DNA of 6,331 bases. Source: an uncultured Clostridia bacterium. Lineage in GTDB: Bacteria > Bacillota > Clostridia > TANB77 > CAG-508. Numbering within the stretch: position 1 is the stretch's first letter; every line of letters begins with the position of its first letter. The translations under genes were made by a program, and so were the position numbers. A model generated the notes under the pieces. That model was not told the origin of the DNA. It searched no databases and saw only the letters and a program-made list of their open reading frames with translations. Where the stretch lies: the NCBI GenBank assembly GCA_934141605.1, contig CAKPCL010000022.1:1-6331 (forward strand), read 5' to 3'. Positions 1 to 6,298 of the stretch are shown here, piece after piece.

Positions 1-1712
1 AATTTAACTGCTTCTACTAATTGTAAAAATCCTGATGGAACTTTTATTTCAGTTATTTCATAGCTACCCACTGGTAATTTTAATGGTGTAGTAATTGTCG
101 CTTTATCATCATTTTTACTATTAAATGAATTATCTGGAACAACTATATTATCTGCATTAGTTGTAAATGATGTATATGTTGTATTTCCTATTTTTTGAGA
201 GATAGTTTCTCCTTTTTTGAACAATATTTTTTTAGTAGCTCTATCATATATGTCTTTTGTAGCTTTTATCTCAAATGTTGTAGAATTTAATGTAACAAGT
301 TTATCTGTTTTTAAATCTTTTTTGATCAATTTAATATATGTTTCTAATTGTTCATTATTAACAACGATATGCTTTGTTTTCTTTGCTATTTCCTTAATTT
401 CTGATTCATCATCTGTAATAGAAAATGTAAAATCAACTGCTGTTTCATAATCTGTTGGAGTTTTTGTTTCTTTAACAATGTATTTTCCATAAGGTAAGTT
501 ATTTTTTGTATAAGCATTTCCATCTTTATCTGTTACTATTACTGCATAAGATGGTGCAATAGCTTGAGCTGATTTTACTCTTTTGCTATCAACCTTAACT
601 TTGTTTCCATTTTCATCAAATCCATTCCAAACTTCTTCATAAGAATATCCTTGTGCATAAGCTCTTTCTACTGCTGAATTTAATTTAATTGTAAATTCTG
701 CACCTTCTAATCCAGGTGTTTCTCCTGAGTTTTCTTTTATTCCTGATTTGAAAATATGTACTCCCATTTTCTTAACATTTTCTAAACTTGTTTTAGTATC
801 TGCTATTACTTTTGTGTATTGGTCTTTGTATTTTAATTCTACACTGTAGGTATTTTTATCTAACATATATCCAGTTGGATTAGTTTCTTCTTTTACAATA
901 TATTTTCCTAAAGGAAGATTTTTTATATCTTCTGTTTCTCCCTTTTCATTTATAGTTCTTGTTGCAACTAAATCTCCATTAGAATAGAATTTTTTAGTTT
1001 TTGCTTTATTATATATATCCTCATTTGCATAAACTTTATAGACTGCACCATTAAATGTTGCATCTCCTTGTGGTACTGATCCAGTTTCCGCATCTTTCTT
1101 TATTATTGTAATTTTTCCTGTTGGTTCTTCATCTTTTATTCCTGTAACATCAATATATATAACTTTTGTGTTAGCATCTTTATATTTTAATTCTGTATCA
1201 AATTCTTTTGAATTTACTAAATATCCATTTGGTGCATTTGTTTCTTTTACATAGTATTTTCCTAAGTGTAAATTAGAAAATTGAGCCATTCCATCATCAT
1301 TAGTTATAGCTTTTGTTATCAATTCTCCTTTTTTATACCATGTAATTGTTCCTGCAACATTTTTAATATCTTCTCTTGCATATAATGATATTTCTGCTCC
1401 TTTTAGTTTGTTATTATAATTATCTGTTTTATATGCTTTGATTTCTCCTGTTGGTTCTTCGTTTACTATTGCTTTTGTTGCTGTTTGATTTACTTTAACT
1501 TCTACATCATAAGATTTTGTGTCTATTAAATACCCAAAAGGCACTGATATTTCATTTATTGTATAAGTTCCTTTTTTTAATTTATCAATAGTAATCTTTC
1601 CATTAGTAACAGTAACGTCTTTATTATAGTCATTTGCTCCTCTTACTTTGAAAACTGCACCATTTACTAAATCTCCATTTGTATTTAATTTTTGTAACTC
1701 CAATCTTCCAAA
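1..1712 (-). repeat. Five tandem Cna-B (SpaA-type) protein repeats, the last one incomplete
   Basis: The repeats run at about residues 297-382, 385-493, 496-610, 613-750 and 753-866. Each starts with a strand carrying a Lys (K304, K391, K502, K618, K761). Each then has a GxY-x-(I/V)-x-E block with the catalytic Glu (E350, E453, E571, E711, E851), followed by a P-x-G-(Y/F)-like turn; repeat 4 has PTDY instead. The partner residue near the domain end is Asn in copies 1, 3 and 4 (N380, N608, N748 or N749) and probably Asp in copy 2 (D490). Copies 2, 3 and 5 share an inserted (E/K)DIxxxA...kGe/dL segment that copies 1 and 4 lack. The linker EEPTG recurs after copies 1 and 2, as an identical 15-bp DNA stretch at 1446-1460 and 1116-1130. 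Assignment of the bond-forming residues is by alignment to the family and is not proven. Confidence 0.85.
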
Positions 1713-2600
1713 TGTTTCAATTTCTAGTGAAAAATTTAATGTTACTGGATCATTATAACTCATACAATATAATTGGTTTTGAACACCACTTGCGAATTCA
1801 AAATAAACCATTGTATCATTATCTTCTGTTCCGTTTTTTATCATTCCCCACTCTTTAAAAGTATTATCTGAAATTCTATAATTTTCTAAATTTGTATTTT
1901 CATCTACAAAAATAGTCATTGAATTACTACCATTTTGGTGAACGAATCTTATTCCATCTTTTGTATTATCAATTGTTCCATATTCTGCAAGAACTCCATT
2001 AGAATCAGTTATTGTTTTTGTTTCTCCTGCTTGAATTGTAATTGTAGACCCATTGAAACTAGGTCTTTTTTCGATATCTGCTATTTCATTATTTATTCTA
2101 TTTTTAAAGTCTATATATCCTTGTTGCTCATCTGACTTAATAAATGTTGCATTGCTTTGTCCAAGAATTTCCCAAATATATTGTTGAGTAAACACATAAT
2201 CCCATTTTACCCATTTCATATCATTAGCTAAAATTCCTCCATCTACTGTATATCCACCATTATTTTTATACCATCCTAAATAAGCAACTTTACATGCCTT
2301 TCTAATGTTTGAATTAGTTGGCGTATAATAAACTCCATTATATGAAGCTCCTGTTTTAAAATCTATTCCATGTTCTGCACAGAATACGGTTCTCCTTTCT
2401 CCTGTATTTAAATTATTTAATCTTCTTATTAACACACCTGTTGTTCCATTTGCATTATCGGTGGTTTTCATTCCAGATGCATATTGACCTCCAGACCATT
2501 TTCCACTTCCCGATGCTGCAAAAACAGGTTGTATTATACTAAATAATATTAAAAATAACATTATACTAGCTAATATTTTATTAACTTTTTTTATTTTCAT
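1..2600 (-). CDS. Secreted thioester-domain / Cna-B repeat surface adhesin, 3' end outside window
   Basis: The frame is open from ATG at 2600 to the window edge: 866 codons without a stop, so the C-terminus and any sortase motif are not seen. AGGAGGT (2609-2615) lies 8 nt before the ATG. Residues 1-28 form a signal peptide: a Lys-rich start, a Leu/Ile core, and PVFA before the likely cleavage site. Cys74 in TVFCAEHG and Gln139 in TQQYIWEI fit the Cys and Gln of a TQXA-type thioester domain, a family that can bind host amines covalently. Residues 155-295 link to five Cna-B/SpaA-like repeats (see the separate entry). Such proteins are normally wall-anchored stalks with a reactive tip, used for adhesion or for contact between mating cells. 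Cys103 and Cys279 are the only other cysteines seen. The domain assignment is firm; the ligand and the role in transfer are inference. Because the gene is cut at the window edge, total length and number of repeats are unknown. Confidence 0.93.
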   Translation of the reverse strand, partial: MKIKKVNKILASIMLFLILFSIIQPVFAASGSGKWSGGQYASGMKTTDNANGTTGVLIRRLNNLNTGERRTVFCAEHGIDFKTGASYNGVYYTPTNSNIRKACKVAYLGWYKNNGGYTVDGGILANDMKWVKWDYVFTQQYIWEILGQSNATFIKSDEQQGYIDFKNRINNEIADIEKRPSFNGSTITIQAGETKTITDSNGVLAEYGTIDNTKDGIRFVHQNGSNSMTIFVDENTNLENYRISDNTFKEWGMIKNGTEDNDTMVYFEFASGVQNQLYCMSYNDPVTLNFSLEIETFGRLELQKLNTNGDLVNGAVFKVRGANDYNKDVTVTNGKITIDKLKKGTYTINEISVPFGYLIDTKSYDVEVKVNQTATKAIVNEEPTGEIKAYKTDNYNNKLKGAEISLYAREDIKNVAGTITWYKKGELITKAITNDDGMAQFSNLHLGKYYVKETNAPNGYLVNSKEFDTELKYKDANTKVIYIDVTGIKDEEPTGKITIIKKDAETGSVPQGDATFNGAVYKVYANEDIYNKAKTKKFYSNGDLVATRTINEKGETEDIKNLPLGKYIVKEETNPTGYMLDKNTYSVELKYKDQYTKVIADTKTSLENVKKMGVHIFKSGIKENSGETPGLEGAEFTIKLNSAVERAYAQGYSYEEVWNGFDENGNKVKVDSKRVKSAQAIAPSYAVIVTDKDGNAYTKNNLPYGKYIVKETKTPTDYETAVDFTFSITDDESEIKEIAKKTKHIVVNNEQLETYIKLIKKDLKTDKLVTLNSTTFEIKATKDIYDRATKKILFKKGETISQKIGNTTYTSFTTNADNIVVPDNSFNSKNDDKATITTPLKLPVGSYEITEIKVPSGFLQLVEAVK

Positions 2601-2624
2601 AAAATTTTACCTCCTATTTTTCAT

Positions 2625-2656
2625 AAAAAAAGAACAAGTAATACTCTACCTGCTCT
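2625..2656 (-). terminator. Intrinsic terminator between the membrane-protein gene and the adhesin gene
   Basis: Read on the minus strand, the arm at 2647-2656 (AGAGCAGGTA) pairs with the arm at 2631-2640 (TACTTGTTCT) over 10 bp, including two G-U pairs. The loop is six bases and seven T follow (2625-2631). It lies 18 nt after the stop codon of the preceding gene and ends 9 nt before the ribosome binding site of the adhesin gene, so it also forms part of that gene's leader. Confidence 0.75.
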
Positions 2657-2672
2657 ATATTTTTAATAATTT

Positions 2673-2701
2673 ATTTAATTATAATAAAAGTTTATTGTCC
2701 A
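2673..2701 (-). promoter_or_regulatory. Weak candidate promoter for the adhesin, overlapping the end of the upstream gene
   Basis: On the minus strand TGGACA (2696-2701) is followed after 17 bp by TTAAAT (2673-2678). They match the sigma-A consensus at 5 of 6 and 4 of 6 positions. A better -10 hexamer, TATAAT at 2678-2683, has no good -35 at the right distance. Transcription from here would pass through the terminator hairpin before the adhesin start. In DNA this A+T-rich such matches occur by chance. Confidence 0.3.
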
Positions 2702-3337
2702 TTTTCCACAAAACGGACATGACCAAGTTTCATACCCATACGGACAATTTTTTTGATATGTTTCATCATTGATCTCAAATTTTTCCCATTTATCTCCCCA
2801 AGTTTTAATTATTCCTTGATAGTAATTAATTGCATCTTGTTTTGAGCTAAACCATTTATTTGAGTTTCCAACTCCTACACCATGTTTGGTATCAGAACAC
2901 TTCGCTTTTTCAGATTGTTTTATATCTCTTTGTTTTTCTTCCTTTGGCTGTTCTGGTACTGTCGTTGTTTCTTTTTCTACGGTCTTTTTACTTGTAGTAA
3001 CAGGTATTGTTTTGGCTTGTTCTACTGGTTTTGAACTTTCTACTTTTTTATCTTGTGTTGCTATTGAATTTTCCTTTGTTTCTTCTTGAATATTATCTTT
3101 TACGGTATCAATTTCTTGTGGTATTTCTTCTACTTTCTCTTGTTTTTCTATATCATCTTTAAAAACCATCACTTCAGTATTTTCTATTTCTTCATCATCA
3201 GTATTATTTATTTCAGTTACAATCTCTTTCTCTTTTTCTATCTTACTAAATTTCTTTGATTTTATAATCATGATATTTGCAAATAATATCACTATTAAGG
3301 CTATAATTATTAAAACTAATATCTTTTTACTTTTCAC
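2675..3337 (-). CDS. Single-pass membrane protein with charged stalk and Cys-containing C-terminal domain, function unknown
   Basis: I do not recognise a named family. Counted from the GTG start (220 aa), residues 6-25 form one hydrophobic membrane segment preceded by Lys residues, which predicts a cytoplasmic N-terminus and an exported remainder. Residues 30-145 are a low-complexity stalk rich in Glu, Lys, Thr and Val, probably extended. Residues 147-220 are a compact domain rich in Trp and Tyr with four cysteines: C147, C198, C207 and C210 (CPYGYETWSCPFCGKW). The CPFCG knuckle could bind zinc or form disulfides outside the cell. Start choice: an ATG exists at 3346, but AAGGAG (3347-3352) touches it directly, whereas the in-frame GTG at 3337 has 9 nt spacing. 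The gene stands between the partition genes and the adhesin, with a terminator behind it, so it is probably its own unit. A role at the cell envelope, perhaps in transfer, is only a guess. Confidence 0.82.
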   Translation of the reverse strand: MKSKKILVLIIIALIVILFANIMIIKSKKFSKIEKEKEIVTEINNTDDEEIENTEVMVFKDDIEKQEKVEEIPQEIDTVKDNIQEETKENSIATQDKKVESSKPVEQAKTIPVTTSKKTVEKETTTVPEQPKEEKQRDIKQSEKAKCSDTKHGVGVGNSNKWFSSKQDAINYYQGIIKTWGDKWEKFEINDETYQKNCPYGYETWSCPFCGKWTINFYYN

Positions 3338-3360
3338 TACTACCATCTCCTTATAGCTTA

Positions 3361-3388
3361 ATTATATGCTTTCTAGATATAAAAACAA
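3361..3388 (-). promoter_or_regulatory. Candidate sigma-A promoter of the membrane-protein gene
   Basis: On the minus strand TTGTTT (3383-3388) and a perfect TATAAT (3361-3366) are separated by 16 bp. The predicted transcript starts near 3354, immediately before AAGGAG (3347-3352). The 5' leader would then be very short, which fits the GTG start at 3337 better than the ATG at 3346. Confidence 0.45.
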
Positions 3389-3434
3389 ATGTATAAAGCA
3401 TTATATATATTTAATATAATAATTCTTTTTTAGT

Positions 3435-3531
3435 TTGTAATATAGTATGTATTTAAAAGGGATTGTAAGGGAAAACTTTGTAATGTGTTCACACAAAAAA
3501 TAAAACTACTTGTAAATCTATTGTTCACACA
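3435..3531. repeat. Short direct repeats after parB; possible parS-like or operator sites
   Basis: TGTTCACACA occurs at 3486-3495 and 3522-3531. TTGTAA occurs at 3435-3440, 3463-3468, 3478-3483 and 3510-3515. The last two TTGTAA copies each precede a TGTTCACACA copy, by 2 and 6 bp, giving a composite unit repeated about every 32-36 bp. The first TGTTCACACA copy lies in the dyad TGTGTTCACACA (3484-3495). A related dyad, TGTG-TTCTTC-CACA (3575-3590), lies inside the end of parB. The position beside a partition operon suggests a ParB binding region, but the sequence does not resemble the chromosomal parS site (TGTTTCACGTGAAACA). I saw no convincing terminator for parB in this spacer. Confidence 0.4.
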
Positions 3532-3533
3532 CA

Positions 3534-4484
3534 TTATCGAGCATTTCGTTCTTGTTTTAATCTTTCCCTTTTGTTGTGTTCTTCCACACATTGGATAATA
3601 AAATCTTCTATCTTACCAGAGTCTTTGACTTTAGTTGGTATATATTTTTCTATTCTATCATTGTGTATCTTTATGAACTCTTTTTGATTTGGTTTTTCTT
3701 TATCTAACAAATTCTCTATTTTTTCTTCAGATATAGTTCCTTCTTGTTGCATTTTCTTTAATGTTATAGCTTGACTTAAACTAGGAGAAACCTCGTCATA
3801 TTGTAATTTATTTAAAACTACATATTGATAATCTTCTTCTAAATAAGATAATTCTACGGCTGGTCTAAAAGCTATTCTTTTATTATCAACTTCTTCTAAT
3901 AACTCTGGTATTAAATATGTAAGACGAATATATCTTCTTATATTTTCTCTACTTTCTCCAACTTCTTCTCCTAGTATTTCATCAGTTCTCAACTTTGACA
4001 CCACTGGTGTCGAAGTTTCATTTTCTTCTAAATCAATTCTTTTTCCTTGATGTTTCATTGCTTCTAATTTAAGTTTATATGCAAATGCTTTTTCGCTAGG
4101 CAATATTTCTTCTCTTTGAATATTACTATCAACCATAAGAATTGTTGCCTCATCATCTGTTAAATCTTTCACTATACATCTTATTTGTTTTATTCCTGCA
4201 AGTTCACAAGCTCTTTTTCTTCTATGTCCAGAAATCATTTCATAAGTTCCATCTTCTTTTGGTCTAACTATAACAGGTAATATTACTCCATATTCCTTTA
4301 CACTCTTAACCATTTCTTGCATTTTTTCATCATTAATTACTTTAAAAGGATGATTAGGAAAATCTTTGATACTACTTATATTAATTTCTTCAACTTTTTC
4401 GGCTTTTTCATAATCTCTCTGTTCTTGAATTGTAAACAAATCATCTAGCTTTGGAAGTTTCATTTTTTGTTCTTGTTCTTTCAT
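3534..4484 (-). CDS. parB: ParB/Spo0J-family partition protein
   Basis: This 316-aa protein has the layout of ParB-family DNA-segregation proteins. The N-terminal ParB/Sulfiredoxin-like domain spans about residues 32-130. It carries the CTP-binding box GHRRKRA (86-92) and the NIQREEI box (121-127). A helix-turn-helix-type region around residues 168-190 (LGEEVGESRENIRRYIRL) should bind the centromere site. Residues 255-316 are charged and helical and probably form the dimerisation end. ParB proteins load on a parS site as CTP-dependent clamps and stimulate the ParA ATPase, so that DNA copies separate. The start at 4484 has AAGGAGG 9 nt upstream, whereas Met8 has no ribosome binding site. The first 44 nt overlap the end of parA in another frame. 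The group is one I know from conjugative elements and plasmids of Clostridia, but placement in a precise subfamily is from memory. Confidence 0.93.
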   Translation of the reverse strand: MKEQEQKMKLPKLDDLFTIQEQRDYEKAEKVEEINISSIKDFPNHPFKVINDEKMQEMVKSVKEYGVILPVIVRPKEDGTYEMISGHRRKRACELAGIKQIRCIVKDLTDDEATILMVDSNIQREEILPSEKAFAYKLKLEAMKHQGKRIDLEENETSTPVVSKLRTDEILGEEVGESRENIRRYIRLTYLIPELLEEVDNKRIAFRPAVELSYLEEDYQYVVLNKLQYDEVSPSLSQAITLKKMQQEGTISEEKIENLLDKEKPNQKEFIKIHNDRIEKYIPTKVKDSGKIEDFIIQCVEEHNKRERLKQERNAR

Positions 4485-5259
4485 TGTCTAATACCTCCTT
4501 TGCTAAATTTTTATATGCCTCTGCGACAGGACTATTTTTATCAAACTCAAAAATGCTTTTCCCTGTTGATGTAGATTTTGCTGTATTTATAGCTTTAGGA
4601 ATTTCAGTATTATATATGTTTACATAGTGTCCATAATTTTCATTTATCGTATCTCTTACATCTTTCGACAAATTAGTTCTTTTATCAACAAGAGTGAGCA
4701 AGACACCTCCAATTTTTAAATTGGGATTTATTTGTTTATGAACTCTATTTACTGTCTTTAATAAATGTCCCATACCTTTTGCAGCAAGATACTCTCCCTG
4801 TACTGGAATTATTATTTTGTCACTACAAGCCAGTGCATTTATGGTTATCATTCCTAAGCTGGGCATACAATCAATTAAAACATAATCGTAATTATCTTTT
4901 ATTTCTCTTATAGAATTTTTAAGTGTAAACTCTCTACTCATTGCATTTACCAAAGAAAACTCTATTGCAGATAAATCTAAATTAGATGGAATTAAATCTA
5001 TACCTTCTTTGTGATGAAGTATGCTATTCTCCGCATTTATCTCATTATCACATATTGTATCAGACATTAAAGTTCCAATGGTATTCTGCAATTCATCTTG
5101 ATTATAATATCCCATACAAGTAGTCAAATCGCCTTGTGGATCTGCGTCAATAAGTAATACTTTTTTTCCTTGTTTAGCAAGAGCTACACCTAAAGAAAAA
5201 GTGGTAGTTGTTTTTCCAACTCCACCCTTTTGATTTGCTATTGCTATAACTTTACTCAT
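4441..5259 (-). CDS. parA: ParA/Soj-type partition ATPase
   Basis: This 272-aa protein is a Walker-type partition ATPase. It has the deviant Walker A motif KGGVGKTT at residues 11-18 with the signature Lys11, the A' motif DADPQGD at 38-44, and the Walker B strand YVLIDCMPS with Asp130. It begins directly with the ATPase fold and has no N-terminal DNA-binding extension, like Soj and small plasmid ParA proteins. It is therefore unlikely to repress its own operon the way P1-type ParA does. ATP-bound dimers of this family bind DNA non-specifically, and ParB triggers hydrolysis, which moves the cargo DNA. Start choice: ATG at 5265 lies 1 nt from AAGGAG (5267-5272), whereas ATG at 5259 has 7 nt spacing and gives the usual MSKVIAIANQKGG start. 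The start overlaps the upstream stop as ATGAGTAA, and the end overlaps parB by 44 nt. Confidence 0.95.
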   Translation of the reverse strand: MSKVIAIANQKGGVGKTTTTFSLGVALAKQGKKVLLIDADPQGDLTTCMGYYNQDELQNTIGTLMSDTICDNEINAENSILHHKEGIDLIPSNLDLSAIEFSLVNAMSREFTLKNSIREIKDNYDYVLIDCMPSLGMITINALACSDKIIIPVQGEYLAAKGMGHLLKTVNRVHKQINPNLKIGGVLLTLVDKRTNLSKDVRDTINENYGHYVNIYNTEIPKAINTAKSTSTGKSIFEFDKNSPVAEAYKNLAKEVLDNERTRTKNETSKAR

Positions 5260-5875
5260 TGGCATTCTCCTTTTCTTCCTTACTTTTTCTGTATTGTTCT
5301 CTATAACTTACAAATTGCTCATATAAATCTCGTTCTTTTACATTCTCTATATATTCTTCTGCATTTTCAATAAAGTCATCAATAGTTTCATTTATAAGTG
5401 AACATATTTCTTTAAAGCTTGGAGATTCATAAAGCTCTGAAAGTGAAAATTCAATACTCTCTGCGATTTCATCTTCCATATCTATTAGATAATATAGGTC
5501 ATTATACATCAATGGTATTTCTTGTTTAAAAACTCGCTTTATATCTTCAGATAATAACATTTGATAGATTAAAGTATATAAACTATTTTCTGATATTTGA
5601 GCAAAATGTAATGAATTTCTTAACCTGTCTTGGGCATTTTTTATTTTTTGCATATCATCTTCTGTTTTATTTTCTTTAACAAGTAACTTACTTATTTCTG
5701 CCATATCAGGATCCATCCAGTTTTCATATTTAATACAGTCTTTAGTTGTATTCACTAACATTGCTTTTATAGTTTCGTGTAGTGTTCTTTCATCTAATCC
5801 TTCTAAAGTTCCTTCGTTTAATAATTCATCTTGTACTGCATACTTTCTTTTAAAATCATATATTGATTTTTTCAT
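5252..5875 (-). CDS. Acidic helical protein of unknown function, first gene of the par operon
   Basis: I do not recognise a family. The 207-aa product looks soluble: it has no signal peptide or membrane segment, and is predicted mainly alpha-helical. It is rich in Glu, Lys, Ile and Tyr, with a basic start (MKKSIYDFKRKY) and a strongly charged end (residues 178-207). Residues 132-185 are very acidic (DMEDEIAES, ETIDDFIENAEEYIENVKE). Only two cysteines are present (C47, C158), so no metal site is evident. AGGAGG (5885-5890) stands 9 nt before the ATG. The stop codon overlaps the parA start by 8 nt, so the two are almost certainly co-translated. That arrangement makes a role in partition, copy control or regulation of the par genes reasonable, but nothing in the protein itself shows it. 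Confidence 0.85.
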   Translation of the reverse strand: MKKSIYDFKRKYAVQDELLNEGTLEGLDERTLHETIKAMLVNTTKDCIKYENWMDPDMAEISKLLVKENKTEDDMQKIKNAQDRLRNSLHFAQISENSLYTLIYQMLLSEDIKRVFKQEIPLMYNDLYYLIDMEDEIAESIEFSLSELYESPSFKEICSLINETIDDFIENAEEYIENVKERDLYEQFVSYREQYRKSKEEKENANE

Positions 5876-5909
5876 TTAAAATTACCTCCTAAATTTTTAT
5901 TTTGAAGGC

Positions 5910-5940
5910 AAAAAAATAAAGCTAATTTTTTTAATTAACT
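5910..5940 (-). terminator. A/U-rich stem-loop with T-run in the par operon leader
   Basis: On the minus strand AGTTAATT (5933-5940) pairs with AATTAGCT (5920-5927), with one G-U pair and a five-base loop. TTATTTTTTT follows (5910-5919). The stem is mostly A-U and therefore weak. It lies 19 nt before the ribosome binding site of the first par-operon gene, so it is either a terminator for a transcript from the right or a leader attenuator. Confidence 0.4.
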
Positions 5941-6073
5941 TTTTGTTAGATATTATTTCAATAACTACATTTTTTATGCTGAATAATATATGTATCCTAT
6001 TAGACATAAAAAGAGGTTACATTTGGTTTATATTATCAAAGTTTTGTGCAAAAAGGAATAGGAGTAAAACATA

Positions 6074-6149
6074 GAGTACCTGTTTCAAGTACCTCCCTTT
6101 CAAAATCAGCAATTCATTGCTATAAGCCTATTATAGCTATATTTTATAG
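6074..6149. other. Cluster of inverted and direct repeats upstream of the par operon; possible structured RNA or origin-type DNA
   Basis: Several dyads are packed here. GAGTAC...GTACCTC (6074-6095) forms a six-pair stem with one bulge, and it contains a direct repeat of AGTACCT (6075-6081 and 6088-6094). AGCAAT-TC-ATTGCT (6108-6121) is perfect. GCTATAA-GCCTA-TTATAGC (6119-6137) is a perfect 7-bp stem that shares three bases with the previous one, so the two hairpins exclude each other in part. CTATA-TTT-TATAG (6137-6149) follows. A further imperfect dyad with CTCC/GGAG ends lies at 6180-6201. No convincing gene covers this stretch on either strand. Origin, transfer origin and leader RNA are all possible, and the sequence alone does not decide between them. 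Confidence 0.4.
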
Positions 6150-6269
6150 ACAATAAGCTACATTACTTTTATATAAAAACTCCTTAAAATCGATTCTGGA
6201 GCTTCAATTTTTTGCGTTATGTCTGGTTGGATTTTTTTTCATTATTGTAACCTAATATTTTATAAAAAA

Positions 6270-6298
6270 ATTATATAAGTTTAGATTATTTTTTTAAA
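6270..6298 (-). promoter_or_regulatory. Candidate distant promoter of the par operon
   Basis: On the minus strand TTTAAA (6293-6298) and a perfect TATAAT (6270-6275) are 17 bp apart. A transcript from here would carry a leader of almost 390 nt through the repeat cluster and the 5910-5940 hairpin before reaching the first gene. I found no better promoter nearer to 5875. In such A+T-rich DNA the match could be chance. Confidence 0.28.

Noticed and set aside
217..450. 77-codon plus-strand open frame
   Set aside because: It is antisense to the adhesin frame, which continues unbroken with clear Cna-B motifs, and it has no ribosome binding site. It is a shadow.
1935..2135. 66-codon plus-strand open frame rich in Cys, Ile and Ser
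   Set aside because: It is antisense to the thioester-region coding sequence. Its composition is what reversed A+T-rich coding DNA gives.
2886..3089. 67-codon plus-strand open frame with hydrophobic residues
   Set aside because: It is antisense to the Glu/Lys/Thr-rich stalk of the membrane protein. The hydrophobic look comes from reading Glu/Lys codons backwards.
3366..3401. Inverted repeat ATGCTTT...AAAGCAT around the membrane-protein promoter
   Set aside because: Arms of only 7 bp with a 22-bp spacer in very A+T-rich DNA. It could be an operator, but chance explains it as well.
6017..6088. Minus-strand TTG-start 23-residue peptide with a Leu-rich core
   Set aside because: GGGAGGT (6091-6097) leaves only about 3 nt to the TTG, which is too close, and the GGGAGG is better explained as part of the hairpin. 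It might be a leader peptide, but the support is too thin to annotate.
6010..6156. Plus-strand open stretch of about 48 codons with a possible GTG start at 6046
   Set aside because: There is no ribosome binding site before any start codon, and it overlaps the repeat cluster. I could not recognise the translated sequence.
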